NCBI GenBank assembly: GCA_017854485.1
Contig: JAFMHN010000005.1
Coordinates: 1 to 64,000 of the forward strand
Source: Aquiluna sp.
GTDB taxonomy: Bacteria; Actinomycetota; Actinomycetes; Actinomycetales; Microbacteriaceae
Reading direction: 5' to 3'
Length of the DNA: 64,000 nt
How positions within the stretch are numbered: position 1 is the stretch's first letter; every line of letters begins with the position of its first letter. This document shows, in pieces, positions 8,577 through 16,394 of the stretch. The notes beneath the pieces were generated by a model. That model ran no database searches. It worked only from the letters and a program-made list of their open reading frames with translations, and was not told the DNA's origin. Position numbers and translations under genes: made by a program.

Positions 8577-8783
8577 ATGCATCAGGAGCCGGCAGCAGCA
8601 CTTCAAAAGCTCATTGGAGCCCTAGAGCGGCATCTCGATGCCATTTTGACCAAACGCGAGGGCGAAGACCCTGGGGTCGAGCAAGCATATTTTCAGGTGG
8701 AAGACGCCTTTTTGAGCTACGAAGAAGCACTTTCGGCCAGTTTTGACGAGTACCTTCCGATTGAACTAGCCGAAGAAGAATGA
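8577..8783 (+). CDS. Small acidic hypothetical protein
   Basis: I do not recognise this 68-aa protein. It is predicted to be helical, with many alanines and glutamates (EDPGVEQAYFQVEDAF, ending ELAEEE), and has no membrane segment, cysteine or known motif. Two things suggest a real gene: a leaderless -10 element in front and an ATGA overlap with uppP, so it would be translated in the same mRNA. The ORF track starts at ATG 8571; ATG 8577 fits the -10 spacing better. A role linked to lipid-carrier recycling is only guilt by association. Confidence 0.7.
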   Translation: MHQEPAAALQKLIGALERHLDAILTKREGEDPGVEQAYFQVEDAFLSYEEALSASFDEYLPIELAEEE

Positions 8784-9607
8784 CCCCGTTTGAAGCAATT
8801 GTCCTGGGTCTGATCCAGGGCCTAACCGAATTCCTGCCGATTTCTTCGAGTGCGCACGTCCAAATTGCGCAGGAGATCTTTGGTTTCGGCGATCTCACCA
8901 AAGCGCAACTAACCGCTTTCATTGCCACCATTCAAATTGGAACGGAGCTTGCGGTGGTTAGTTACTTTGCCAAAACCATCATTGAAATCGTCAAGGCCTG
9001 GCTGAGGACAGGCTTTCAGAAATGGGAACACCAGGAAGCTAACGCCAAGCTTGGTTGGCTTGTGATCATTGGCAGCTTTCCGATTGTGATTCTGGGTCTG
9101 ATTTTCCAAGATTTTATTGAGACGGACCTCAGGCAGCTCTGGATCATCGGCGTCACTCTGATCGTCTTCGGTTTATTGCTGGGTCTGGCAGACAGACTAG
9201 GAAAACAAACCAAGGGGATTCAAGACCTAAATCTTCGCTCCGGTGTCCTGTTTGGTCTAGGCCAAGCGCTGGCACTGATTCCGGGGGTCTCTAGATCCGG
9301 CGGCAGCATCACCGTTGGACTTTTGCTTGGCTTTAATCGTGAGACCGCCGCGCGCTACAGCTTTTTGCTGGCAATTCCGGCAGTGCTTGGAGCCGGCGGT
9401 TATCAGTTTGCTAAATCCTTCGGCGATTTACCGGCTGACCTGCTTGCCGCGACTGTTGCCGCGACTGTAGTCAGCTTCGTGGTTGGGTACGCGGTGATTG
9501 CGTGGCTGTTGCGATATTTGGTGAAGGGTTCTTACCTGCCGTTTGTGATTTGGCGAGTTGGTGTTGGAACAGCGCTGCTGGTCGCTTTGGGACTAGGCGC
9601 TATTTAG
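8780..9607 (+). CDS. uppP: Undecaprenyl-diphosphatase UppP (BacA)
   Basis: This integral membrane enzyme dephosphorylates undecaprenyl pyrophosphate so the lipid carrier can be reused for peptidoglycan and other wall polymers. Motif 1 EFLPISSSAH is near residues 18-27 and motif 2 PGVSRSG near 168. Seven or so hydrophobic segments run through the 275 aa, as usual. It is coupled to the upstream small ORF by ATGA and shares a TTAG stop overlap with the convergent PAC2 gene. Confidence 0.95.
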   Translation: MTPFEAIVLGLIQGLTEFLPISSSAHVQIAQEIFGFGDLTKAQLTAFIATIQIGTELAVVSYFAKTIIEIVKAWLRTGFQKWEHQEANAKLGWLVIIGSFPIVILGLIFQDFIETDLRQLWIIGVTLIVFGLLLGLADRLGKQTKGIQDLNLRSGVLFGLGQALALIPGVSRSGGSITVGLLLGFNRETAARYSFLLAIPAVLGAGGYQFAKSFGDLPADLLAATVAATVVSFVVGYAVIAWLLRYLVKGSYLPFVIWRVGVGTALLVALGLGAI

Positions 9608-10458
9608 GCTTTGCCTGCCTCTGGCGATTCCGGTCGATTCTTTAGGTATTTTTCCAGCTCTCTAGCAAGTGAGTCGCCAGAAACATCCTCGGAGTCCAGC
9701 GCGTCTCGACTTGACTCCAGCTGCTGAACGTAGGCAGCTAGCTCTTCATCGGCCTCAGCGACCTCATCAATTGAGCGCTCCCATTCAAAAGCCTGATCTG
9801 CGAGCGCTGCACCAGAAAATGTCATGCCCGTTAGTGCTTCCAGCTGGTTCAGGAACCCGAGTGCTGCCTTGGGGTTTGAACTGTTGTGCACGTAGTGGGG
9901 GACTGAGGCCCAAACTGACATCACCGGTATGTTCTCGGCCTCAAACGCCTGCGCTAGCACGGCAAGAATTCCGACTGGTCCCTCGTAGCTGGAGGCATCC
10001 AAGTTGTGGAGCTCTCGCAGTTGCTTGTTTTGAGAGCTTTTGAAAAACGGCACTGGCCGACTGTGGGGAACATCGGCAAGCATGGCCCCAAGCATTATCA
10101 CGTGATCAATCTCACGGTCCTGCACCATCTCCATCACCTCTGCTGCAAAGGTTAGCCAGCGCCTGGAAGGCTCTGTCCCTAGCAGCAAGTAGATATCTTG
10201 TAGTCCTGGCTGTGCCCTAATGGCCTCACTGCTTGCCTGAAGCAATTCTGTTGCTGGCCAAGACAGGATCCGGTTCCCCTCATCGTCAAATTCGGCCACC
10301 GGCCTAGAGAACTGGAAGTCGTAGTAATCCTCAGGGTCAACCGCTTCAAGTATCGATGCCGAGATTTGCTCCGACAGTGCCTTGAGTGCTCCAGTAGCAG
10401 CTTCGGTGGCATCATTCCAGCCCTCGAAGGCAACAATGAGTATGCGGCCAGTTAGCAA
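9604..10458 (-). CDS. PAC2 family protein
   Basis: The 284-aa protein belongs to the PAC2 (proteasome assembly chaperone 2-like) family: the N-terminus LIVAFEGWNDA, a LLLGTEPSRRW segment and an HYVHNSSNPKA motif are typical of actinobacterial members such as Rv2125. The biochemical role is not established. In other actinobacteria this gene lies in the neighbourhood of the Pup-proteasome genes, as here (2-3 kb from pafBC). It begins with TTG behind AAAGGAG with good spacing. Confidence 0.85.
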   Translation of the reverse strand: MLTGRILIVAFEGWNDATEAATGALKALSEQISASILEAVDPEDYYDFQFSRPVAEFDDEGNRILSWPATELLQASSEAIRAQPGLQDIYLLLGTEPSRRWLTFAAEVMEMVQDREIDHVIMLGAMLADVPHSRPVPFFKSSQNKQLRELHNLDASSYEGPVGILAVLAQAFEAENIPVMSVWASVPHYVHNSSNPKAALGFLNQLEALTGMTFSGAALADQAFEWERSIDEVAEADEELAAYVQQLESSRDALDSEDVSGDSLARELEKYLKNRPESPEAGKA

Positions 10459-10501
10459 GTGAACTCCTTTTGTACCAATAAACTCTAATTCACGACCGAA
10501 C

Positions 10502-10507
10502 TAGACT
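10502..10507 (+). promoter_or_regulatory. -10 element of leaderless HAD hydrolase promoter
   Basis: TAGACT is followed by 7 bases and then ATG at 10515, with no ribosome-binding site between. Confidence 0.55.
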
Positions 10508-10514
10508 GTGACCA

Positions 10515-11186
10515 ATGTCTACTAACTCTTTTCCTAAGGCTGTGCTCTGGGACATGGACGGCACCCTTATCGACTCGGAGCCATACTGGCTCCTCAGCGA
10601 ATCTAGGCTGGCCCAGCAATACGGTGGCACCTGGTCCCAAGCCGACGGAGAACAGCTGATTGGGAACAACCTTTTTGACGCTTCTGATTTCCTGCGCGCA
10701 AAATTTGGAATTGAAGACAAATCAACACAGGATGTTATCGACCAGCTCACTGACGAGGTAGTGGCACAACTGCGACAAAAGCTGCCTTGGCGGCCAGGGG
10801 CTCTCGAGCTGCTGATTTGCCTGAAGCGCGCCGGCATCAAAACAGCCCTGGTAACAATGTCAATGCGAAAAATGGCCATGGCCGTTGTTGAGCAGATCGA
10901 CTTCCAGGCATTTGATGTTGTAGTAGCCGGCGATGATGTCGTCAATGGCAAGCCTGACCCTGAGCCCTATCAGAAGGCCGCCGATCTCTTGGGTGTTGCC
11001 ACTTCCGATTGCTTGGCTTTTGAGGACTCTCCGACCGGACTAGCATCGGCCGTGGCAGCCGGCTGCCACACGATTGGAATTCCCAACATTGTGAATTTAC
11101 CCGATGGGCCAGGGCGCAGGATTGTGCCATCGCTATTGGATATAAATGTCGAAGAGCTCTCTTCGCTAAGAATCGGAAACAGGTAG
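10515..11186 (+). CDS. HAD family hydrolase (beta-phosphoglucomutase-like)
   Basis: The 223-aa protein has HAD motif I DMDGTLIDSEPYW near residue 14, motif II in LVTMSMRKM near 117, a lysine in GKPDPEPYQ near 145 and motif III in FEDSPTGLASA near 169. It has the helical C1 cap seen in phosphoglycolate phosphatase and beta-phosphoglucomutase relatives. The substrate is undetermined; a sugar phosphate is likely for this family. It is followed 16 bases later by trmI and probably shares its mRNA. Confidence 0.88.
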   Translation: MSTNSFPKAVLWDMDGTLIDSEPYWLLSESRLAQQYGGTWSQADGEQLIGNNLFDASDFLRAKFGIEDKSTQDVIDQLTDEVVAQLRQKLPWRPGALELLICLKRAGIKTALVTMSMRKMAMAVVEQIDFQAFDVVVAGDDVVNGKPDPEPYQKAADLLGVATSDCLAFEDSPTGLASAVAAGCHTIGIPNIVNLPDGPGRRIVPSLLDINVEELSSLRIGNR

Positions 11187-11202
11187 GCGAAGTTGAGGAA
11201 CG

Positions 11203-12165
11203 ATGACTGAAATATTCTCCGCGGGCGACAGGGTCCAGCTGACCGGCCCCAAGGGCATTCTGAACACCATTACCTTGGAGGCAGGGGCAAGATTTGGCTC
11301 TCACAAGGGTGAGATTTTGCACGATGACATTATCGGCAAGCCCTCCGGCTCGGTGATTGCCAATCACAATGGCGACCAGTATCTAGCTCTCAAGCCACTG
11401 CTAAGTGATTATGTTTTGTCAATGCCAAGAGGCGCCGCAATTGTTTACCCAAAGGATGCCGGGCAGATCATTGTTGAGGGAGACATCTTTCCTGGGGCAA
11501 CGGTGATTGAGGCCGGTGTGGGGTCAGGTGCGCTCTCGAGCTACCTCATCCGCGCTATTGGGCCAGAGGGCAAGCTCACCTCTTTTGAACGTCGCCCGGA
11601 ATTCGCGGAAATCGCAAAGGCGAACGTTGCCAATTTCCTCGGATACGCCCCAACCAATTGGGAAGTAGTAGACGGAGATCTTCAACAAAAGGTTGGCGAG
11701 CAGGTGCCTGCTGGAACAGCAGACCGGGTGGTTCTCGACATGCTTGCTCCATGGGAGTGCATTTCAGAGGTTGCAACGGCAATGCGACCCGGTGGCCTGA
11801 TCATTGTCTATGTGGCAACGGTCACACAGCTGAGCCGAACGGCAGAAGAGATTAAGGAGCATGGGGGGTTCACTGACCCACACTCGTGGGAGTCAATGGT
11901 TAGACCCTGGCACCTAGACGGGCTAGCAGTTAGACCCGAGCACCGAATGATTTCCCACACGGGATTCCTTTTGTCAGCTAGGCGCCTTGCACCTGACACC
12001 ATCCTGCCCAGCTTCAAGACCCGTCGCGGCAACAAAACCGAGCACACCGACCAGGACATGGACATTTGGCTTCCTCAGGCCATGGGACAGCGTCCTATCA
12101 GTGAGAAAAAGCTGAGAAAGACTGTGCGCAAGGTTACTGGCGAGACAAAACCAAGGCAGAATTAG
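11203..12165 (+). CDS. trmI: tRNA (adenine-58-N1)-methyltransferase TrmI
   Basis: The 320-aa protein matches actinobacterial TrmI (Rv2118c), which methylates A58 in the T-loop of tRNAs. A small beta-barrel N-domain is followed by a Rossmann methyltransferase domain with the SAM motif IEAGVGSGALSSYL near residue 104 and LDMLAPWE near 182. A GAGGA ribosome-binding site precedes the ATG. In many actinobacteria the next genes downstream are the proteasome-associated ATPase, dop and pup; here a FKBP lipoprotein gene follows after 12 bases. Confidence 0.93.
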   Translation: MTEIFSAGDRVQLTGPKGILNTITLEAGARFGSHKGEILHDDIIGKPSGSVIANHNGDQYLALKPLLSDYVLSMPRGAAIVYPKDAGQIIVEGDIFPGATVIEAGVGSGALSSYLIRAIGPEGKLTSFERRPEFAEIAKANVANFLGYAPTNWEVVDGDLQQKVGEQVPAGTADRVVLDMLAPWECISEVATAMRPGGLIIVYVATVTQLSRTAEEIKEHGGFTDPHSWESMVRPWHLDGLAVRPEHRMISHTGFLLSARRLAPDTILPSFKTRRGNKTEHTDQDMDIWLPQAMGQRPISEKKLRKTVRKVTGETKPRQN

Positions 12166-12177
12166 CATCGAAAAGAA

Positions 12178-13152
12178 ATGAGATCTAGATTGCGAAAACT
12201 AGCAGCGCTTGTCCTACCCGTAATGGTTCTAGCCGGATGCGCCCAGGGTCCAGCCGAACCACTGAGCTACGCCGAACTCATTGTTGGCATAGACAGCAAG
12301 TGTGACCCGTATCAAACCGGAGCAGGGGCTGATCAGATCTCGGTAGAGGGCGCTATTGGCGAGCAGCCCGTGGTGACCTTCCCAGTTCCACTCAGCGGTT
12401 CCGGAATTGAAACAAACCTTGTAATCGAGGGCGACGGCGGTCCAATTGTTGGTGGCCAGCAGGTGCTGCTTCACTTCATGGGGTTCAACGCAACAACTGG
12501 CGACGAACTGCAGGCCAGTGACTTCACCGGCACCGACTACATCCCTCAGGATCTGTACCCAGGGTCAGTACCAGACTTCTGTCACGCGCTGAGCGGAGTG
12601 CAGGTGGGGTCGAGGGTTGCAATTTTGCTAGACGCCGCTAACGCCCACGGTGGAGTTGGCATCCCAAGCCTTGCGATTTCAGAAACAGACGGCGTGATCT
12701 TCGTATTTGACATCATGGACGCCTACCTTCCAAAAGCAAATGGAGACAAGCAGGCGGCGGAAGCTGGAATGCCAACTGTCATCACGGCTCCGGATGGCCA
12801 GCCAGGGATTCAAATCCCAGCCAGCGATCCTCCTGCTGAATTTCAGCGAACCGTTCTGGTCGAAGGTGGCGGAGAAGCCATCGAGATTGGCGACAGCGTA
12901 GTTCTGCACTACACCGGATGGACTTGGGCAGGGGAGCAGTTCGACAGCTCTTGGGAGCGCATGGCACCCGCAACCTTCCCGATCACCTATGACGGCCTGA
13001 TTGAAGGGTTTGTGATGGCGCTGGACCAGGTGACGGTCGGATCTCAGGTGATTGCCGTTATCCCGCCTGACTTGGGCTATGGAGATAGCTCGCAGGGCAG
13101 CATTGCTCCTGGATCAACCCTGATCTTTGTAATCGACGTTTTAGGCAAATAG
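12178..13152 (+). CDS. FKBP-type peptidyl-prolyl isomerase lipoprotein with two FKBP-like domains
   Basis: A signal peptide ends in the lipobox LAGC (Cys21), so the protein should be anchored outside the membrane after Lgt/Lsp processing. Two FKBP-like domains follow. Residues about 75-180 form a degenerate copy with VGSRVAILL, and residues about 225-324 form a good copy with VLHYTGWTWAGEQFDSSW and IPPDLGYGD. It would help fold exported proteins. FKBP genes commonly stand between pafA and pafBC in Microbacteriaceae, so its place here fits. The start context is only a weak AAAAGA. Confidence 0.88.
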   Translation: MRSRLRKLAALVLPVMVLAGCAQGPAEPLSYAELIVGIDSKCDPYQTGAGADQISVEGAIGEQPVVTFPVPLSGSGIETNLVIEGDGGPIVGGQQVLLHFMGFNATTGDELQASDFTGTDYIPQDLYPGSVPDFCHALSGVQVGSRVAILLDAANAHGGVGIPSLAISETDGVIFVFDIMDAYLPKANGDKQAAEAGMPTVITAPDGQPGIQIPASDPPAEFQRTVLVEGGGEAIEIGDSVVLHYTGWTWAGEQFDSSWERMAPATFPITYDGLIEGFVMALDQVTVGSQVIAVIPPDLGYGDSSQGSIAPGSTLIFVIDVLGK

Positions 13153-13155
13153 CTG

Positions 13156-14109
13156 ATGACTCAGGCGGTGAGCAAGCAAAGCGCTGCAGAGCGATTGTTC
13201 ACCCTGACCTGCTGCCTGATGGCCGCGCCGGTAATTGGTCTTAGCAAACGAGACATTTTTGCCTCGGTGTCCTCATATGCCCAACAGGCATCGGAAATGG
13301 CAAAAGAGAAAATGTTCGACCGCGACAAGACTGCCCTGAGGGACATGGGTGTGGCGCTCGAGGTGCTGGACTCGCTGAGTTTTGAAGAGGGCGACACCGC
13401 AAGATATCGAATTGCACGTGGCTCATTTTCGTGGCCTAAAGACTTCGTGATCAATGCAGAGCACTTGGCGCTTTTAGAGCTTGCCGCTAAAGCTTGGAAT
13501 AACCAACTGCTCTCCAAATCCGCACACTCTGGCCTCACCAGACTCAAGTCTCTTGGCGTTATGCAGACCTCCAGGGAGCTCTCCATCTTCACCCCAAGGT
13601 TGCTGGCTCAGCACGACAGCTTCGCACCATTGGCTGACGCTATCGCGAACTCAAACATGGTTGCCTTCGAATACCGGAAGCCAGACTCGGAGCAGGCCGT
13701 TAGAGAGGTGAGTCCTCTGAAGCTTCGTTTCATCGAGGGCCAATGGGTGTTGCTGGCTAAACAGGGCACCCAGATCAAGAATTTTCTGCTCAGAAGAATC
13801 ATTTCCAAGGTCACATCCCTCGATAACGCTTCGAAACCTGTTTCGGACGAGGAAGTGGCGCAAGCCGAGGCAGAGCTTGCCGACTTCGTTTCAAACAACA
13901 AGGCGGTTTTAGAAGTCGAACAAGACACTGAGGCCTGGTGGCATTTTGGAGGACCGGAAGGCTCTCAGGTGGAGATTCATTTCATGGACGAGGCCCTGCT
14001 GGCAGAAGACCTGATGGAGTTTGGTTCAGAGGTTCGGGTGGTCTCGCCCGAATCCTTGGCAACGCGAATTCGCTCCGGTTTAGAAAAGGTGGTTCAAGTC
14101 CATGCCTAA
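13156..14109 (+). CDS. pafB: WYL-domain transcriptional regulator PafB
   Basis: The 317-aa protein has an N-terminal winged-helix segment (AAERLFTLTCCLMAAP..LSKRDIF), a central WYL domain (VAFEYRKPDSEQAVREVSPLKL) and a C-terminal extension. The PafB-PafC pair activates the LexA/RecA-independent DNA damage response in mycobacteria and in other actinobacteria. Its stop region overlaps pafC by 8 bp, matching assembly as a 1:1 complex. In other genomes it is named for its proteasome accessory locus, but no pup, prc or pafA gene is next to it here. Confidence 0.9.
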   Translation: MTQAVSKQSAAERLFTLTCCLMAAPVIGLSKRDIFASVSSYAQQASEMAKEKMFDRDKTALRDMGVALEVLDSLSFEEGDTARYRIARGSFSWPKDFVINAEHLALLELAAKAWNNQLLSKSAHSGLTRLKSLGVMQTSRELSIFTPRLLAQHDSFAPLADAIANSNMVAFEYRKPDSEQAVREVSPLKLRFIEGQWVLLAKQGTQIKNFLLRRIISKVTSLDNASKPVSDEEVAQAEAELADFVSNNKAVLEVEQDTEAWWHFGGPEGSQVEIHFMDEALLAEDLMEFGSEVRVVSPESLATRIRSGLEKVVQVHA

Positions 14110-15061
14110 GCAGGAACTGGATTCAGAGGAGCTATTTAACCTCGCGCTATCCATCGTTGGCCTAGTGCTGCGAGACGGACCAATGCAGGTGAAGGAGCTC
14201 TCCGAACACTTTGGTTTTTCAGAAAAGACGATCGTCAAAGCGGTCAAGACCATTGCCAACAGCGAAGACATTGGCCGATTTGAGACTCACTTTTATGTGG
14301 ACGAGGAACTGCTTGACGAGGGAGAAGTTGACTTCTCGGCTGGCAGGTCCGCGCTTTCAGAGCCACCGGTGCTCTCGAAGCGCCAGACCACCTCGCTGGC
14401 TGCTGGCTTGGATTTTTTGGCCGCACTGCCACAGTTTTCGCAAAATTCAGCGCTGGCTCAAGTCAGGGAAATCATTGGTTCTGGAACCGAGCCAATCACC
14501 GATCTGGGTCTCAACGAAGACCAGCAGCGGCTGGAACCATTACGGAGTGCGATTCTGAACAAACAGCAAATCGTGGCTCAATATGTGAATCAACTGGGCC
14601 AGAAGTCATCCAGGGCTATTGACCCGCTGAGAATCGACTTCATAGGTCGCCGTCACTACCTCAGGGGCTGGTGCCACCTGAAACAGGAATTGCGCTCGTT
14701 TCGGCTAGATCGAATCATTGACATAGAAGTCACTGACCAGGAAATTACCAAGCAAGGCAGTTCTGCCACCATCCCCGAAGAAGTCTTCGGAGCGCTGTCT
14801 ACTGAACTCACAGTTGAGATCACTGCGAGCTCAGAGGCCAGTGAGATTTTCTGGAACTTCCCGTCTTTTGACCTAAAGAAGGACGCCAACGGCAGCACCA
14901 CCGGCAAAATTCAGGTTGGAAACCTGCAGGCTCTGGGTCGGCACGTGAGTAGATATGGTGGGGAAGTGGTGGTGTTGGCGCCTCAGAGCGCTAGAGAAGC
15001 TGTGAGCGAGTTTGCAAAGCTTGCAATGACTGGATACGACGGACCTGGGGATGAGGACTAA
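14102..15061 (+). CDS. pafC: WYL-domain transcriptional regulator PafC
   Basis: The 319-aa protein is paralogous to PafB. It has a helix-turn-helix near residues 25-50 (VKELSEHFGFSEKTIVKAVKT), a WYL domain around 150-215 (QIVAQYVNQLGQKSSRAIDPLRI) and a C-terminal ligand-sensing-like part. With PafB it should form the DNA-damage-responsive activator. The ATG of the next gene follows its stop codon directly (TAAATG), so pafC and the small membrane gene are translated together. Confidence 0.9.
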   Translation: MPKQELDSEELFNLALSIVGLVLRDGPMQVKELSEHFGFSEKTIVKAVKTIANSEDIGRFETHFYVDEELLDEGEVDFSAGRSALSEPPVLSKRQTTSLAAGLDFLAALPQFSQNSALAQVREIIGSGTEPITDLGLNEDQQRLEPLRSAILNKQQIVAQYVNQLGQKSSRAIDPLRIDFIGRRHYLRGWCHLKQELRSFRLDRIIDIEVTDQEITKQGSSATIPEEVFGALSTELTVEITASSEASEIFWNFPSFDLKKDANGSTTGKIQVGNLQALGRHVSRYGGEVVVLAPQSAREAVSEFAKLAMTGYDGPGDED

Positions 15062-15373
15062 ATGGGATTTTCTATTTGGCTAGTGACAGTGGCTTGCGCA
15101 GCTGGAAGCTATTTTTTGCTGCTGCGCGGATACCGGTTGATGTTGTCGCTAAAGAGCCTGCGCCAAGAAGTTCAGCGCAGTCAGGCACTGATTGCTCAGG
15201 CACAGGATTTTGATGAGATTGAACTTATCGAGCCTGTTGCAAACTCAGGCGCGGATTTGCTAAAACTGCTTCGCCAGAGGCATAGAATCAAAACCGACAG
15301 GGAAAAGCGCGCCGAGCAAAGAAGGCGTAGACTCATCCACAGAATTAGTGAAATCGAAATAGATAAGAGGTAG
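15062..15373 (+). CDS. Small single-pass membrane protein between pafC and tatA
   Basis: I do not recognise a named family. The 103-aa product has one N-terminal membrane segment (residues about 3-22, FSIWLVTVACAAGSYFLLLR), then a basic helical stretch with coiled-coil character (SLKSLRQEVQRSQ) and a very basic end (KREKRAEQRRRRLIHR-like). It is directly coupled to pafC and lies 2 bases before tatA. This placement suggests co-expression with the Tat translocase. A part in Tat function is inference only. Confidence 0.7.
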   Translation: MGFSIWLVTVACAAGSYFLLLRGYRLMLSLKSLRQEVQRSQALIAQAQDFDEIELIEPVANSGADLLKLLRQRHRIKTDREKRAEQRRRRLIHRISEIEIDKR

Positions 15374-15375
15374 GT

Positions 15376-15606
15376 ATGAGACTTCAGGGCTGGGAATGGA
15401 TCATCATTCTTGCGATCGTGCTTCTGCTATGGGGAGCACCGAAGCTTCCTGCTTTGGCGAAGAGCGCAGCGCAATCCATGAGGATTTTCAAGAAGGAAAT
15501 CAACAAGAACGGCGAAGCACCAGCAGGTGCTGCTGAGGCTGAGGCCCCTGAAGCTGAGAGCGCAAAGGCGAAGGCGCCTGGCGAGAGCGAGAAGAACAAA
15601 GACTAA
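15376..15606 (+). CDS. tatA: Sec-independent protein translocase subunit TatA
   Basis: The 76-aa protein starts with a short periplasmic piece and one membrane helix (WEWIIILAIVLLLWGAPKLPAL), then an amphipathic helix (LAKSAAQSMRIFKKEI) and an acidic Ala/Glu-rich tail. This is the TatA layout: it forms the variable pore that carries folded proteins across the membrane. The usual FG hinge is replaced by GAPKLP, a variant seen in actinobacterial TatA. The stop codon overlaps the tatC ATG (TAATG). Confidence 0.92.
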   Translation: MRLQGWEWIIILAIVLLLWGAPKLPALAKSAAQSMRIFKKEINKNGEAPAGAAEAEAPEAESAKAKAPGESEKNKD

Positions 15607-16394
15607 TGTTCCGGCGCAAAAACAAAGAGCGCCGAATGAGCCTTTCCTCTCACCTGAGAGAGTTCAGGGTTCGTATCTCATGGTCGGCGGGGTTCATAAT
15701 CGCCGGCACCGTTATCGGCTGGTTCTTATTCGACCCAGTATTCAAGATTCTTCAGGCACCGCTATTGCAGGTTACCCAGGAGCGTGGCATCGAAGCCATC
15801 GTGAACTTTGGAACCGTGGTTTCTGCCTTTGACCTGAGAATTCAAATTTCCATTTTCTTGGGCGTGATTATGACCGCGCCGGTTTGGCTGTGGAACCTGT
15901 GGGCGTTTGTGGCCCCAGGACTCAAAGCTAAGGAGCGCAAGTACACGATCGGCTTTGTGGTTTCGGCGCTTCCGTTGTTCTTGCTTGGAACCTACCTGGC
16001 TTGGACTGCGCTGCCTGGATTCGTGGTGGTCCTGATTGGATTCACCCCCGAGGGCAGCTCGAACGTTATTAACGCCGCCGAATACATCCTGTTCGCAATT
16101 CGCATCCTGCTTATTTTTGGACTTGCCTTTGTGATGCCGGTTGTGCTGGTTCTGATGAACTTCGCAGGCCTGGTATCAGGACGTGGCATTCTCAAGTCCT
16201 GGAGGTTGGCGGTCTTTATCATTGCAACTGTTTCGGCCCTTGCCACCCCCACGGCAGAACCAATGTCAATGTTCCTGCTGATGGCCCCACTAACAGCGCT
16301 GTTCTTCACAGCAGTTGCTGTTGCAATGACAAATGACAAGCGAAGAGCCCGCAAGCTGGCAAAGTTTGTCGATGATGACCTCGAAGTCGAATGA
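15606..16394 (+). CDS. tatC: Sec-independent protein translocase subunit TatC
   Basis: TatC recognises the twin-arginine signal peptide and recruits TatA. The 262-aa sequence has the six expected membrane helices, the N-terminal MSLSSHLREFRVRI signature and a PVWLWNLWAFVAPGLKAKERK stretch. Gene order tatA-tatC-helY is standard for actinobacteria. No tatB is seen, which is normal if TatA or a distant TatB gene covers the role. The end overlaps the start of the helicase gene. Confidence 0.95.
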   Translation: MFRRKNKERRMSLSSHLREFRVRISWSAGFIIAGTVIGWFLFDPVFKILQAPLLQVTQERGIEAIVNFGTVVSAFDLRIQISIFLGVIMTAPVWLWNLWAFVAPGLKAKERKYTIGFVVSALPLFLLGTYLAWTALPGFVVVLIGFTPEGSSNVINAAEYILFAIRILLIFGLAFVMPVVLVLMNFAGLVSGRGILKSWRLAVFIIATVSALATPTAEPMSMFLLMAPLTALFFTAVAVAMTNDKRRARKLAKFVDDDLEVE

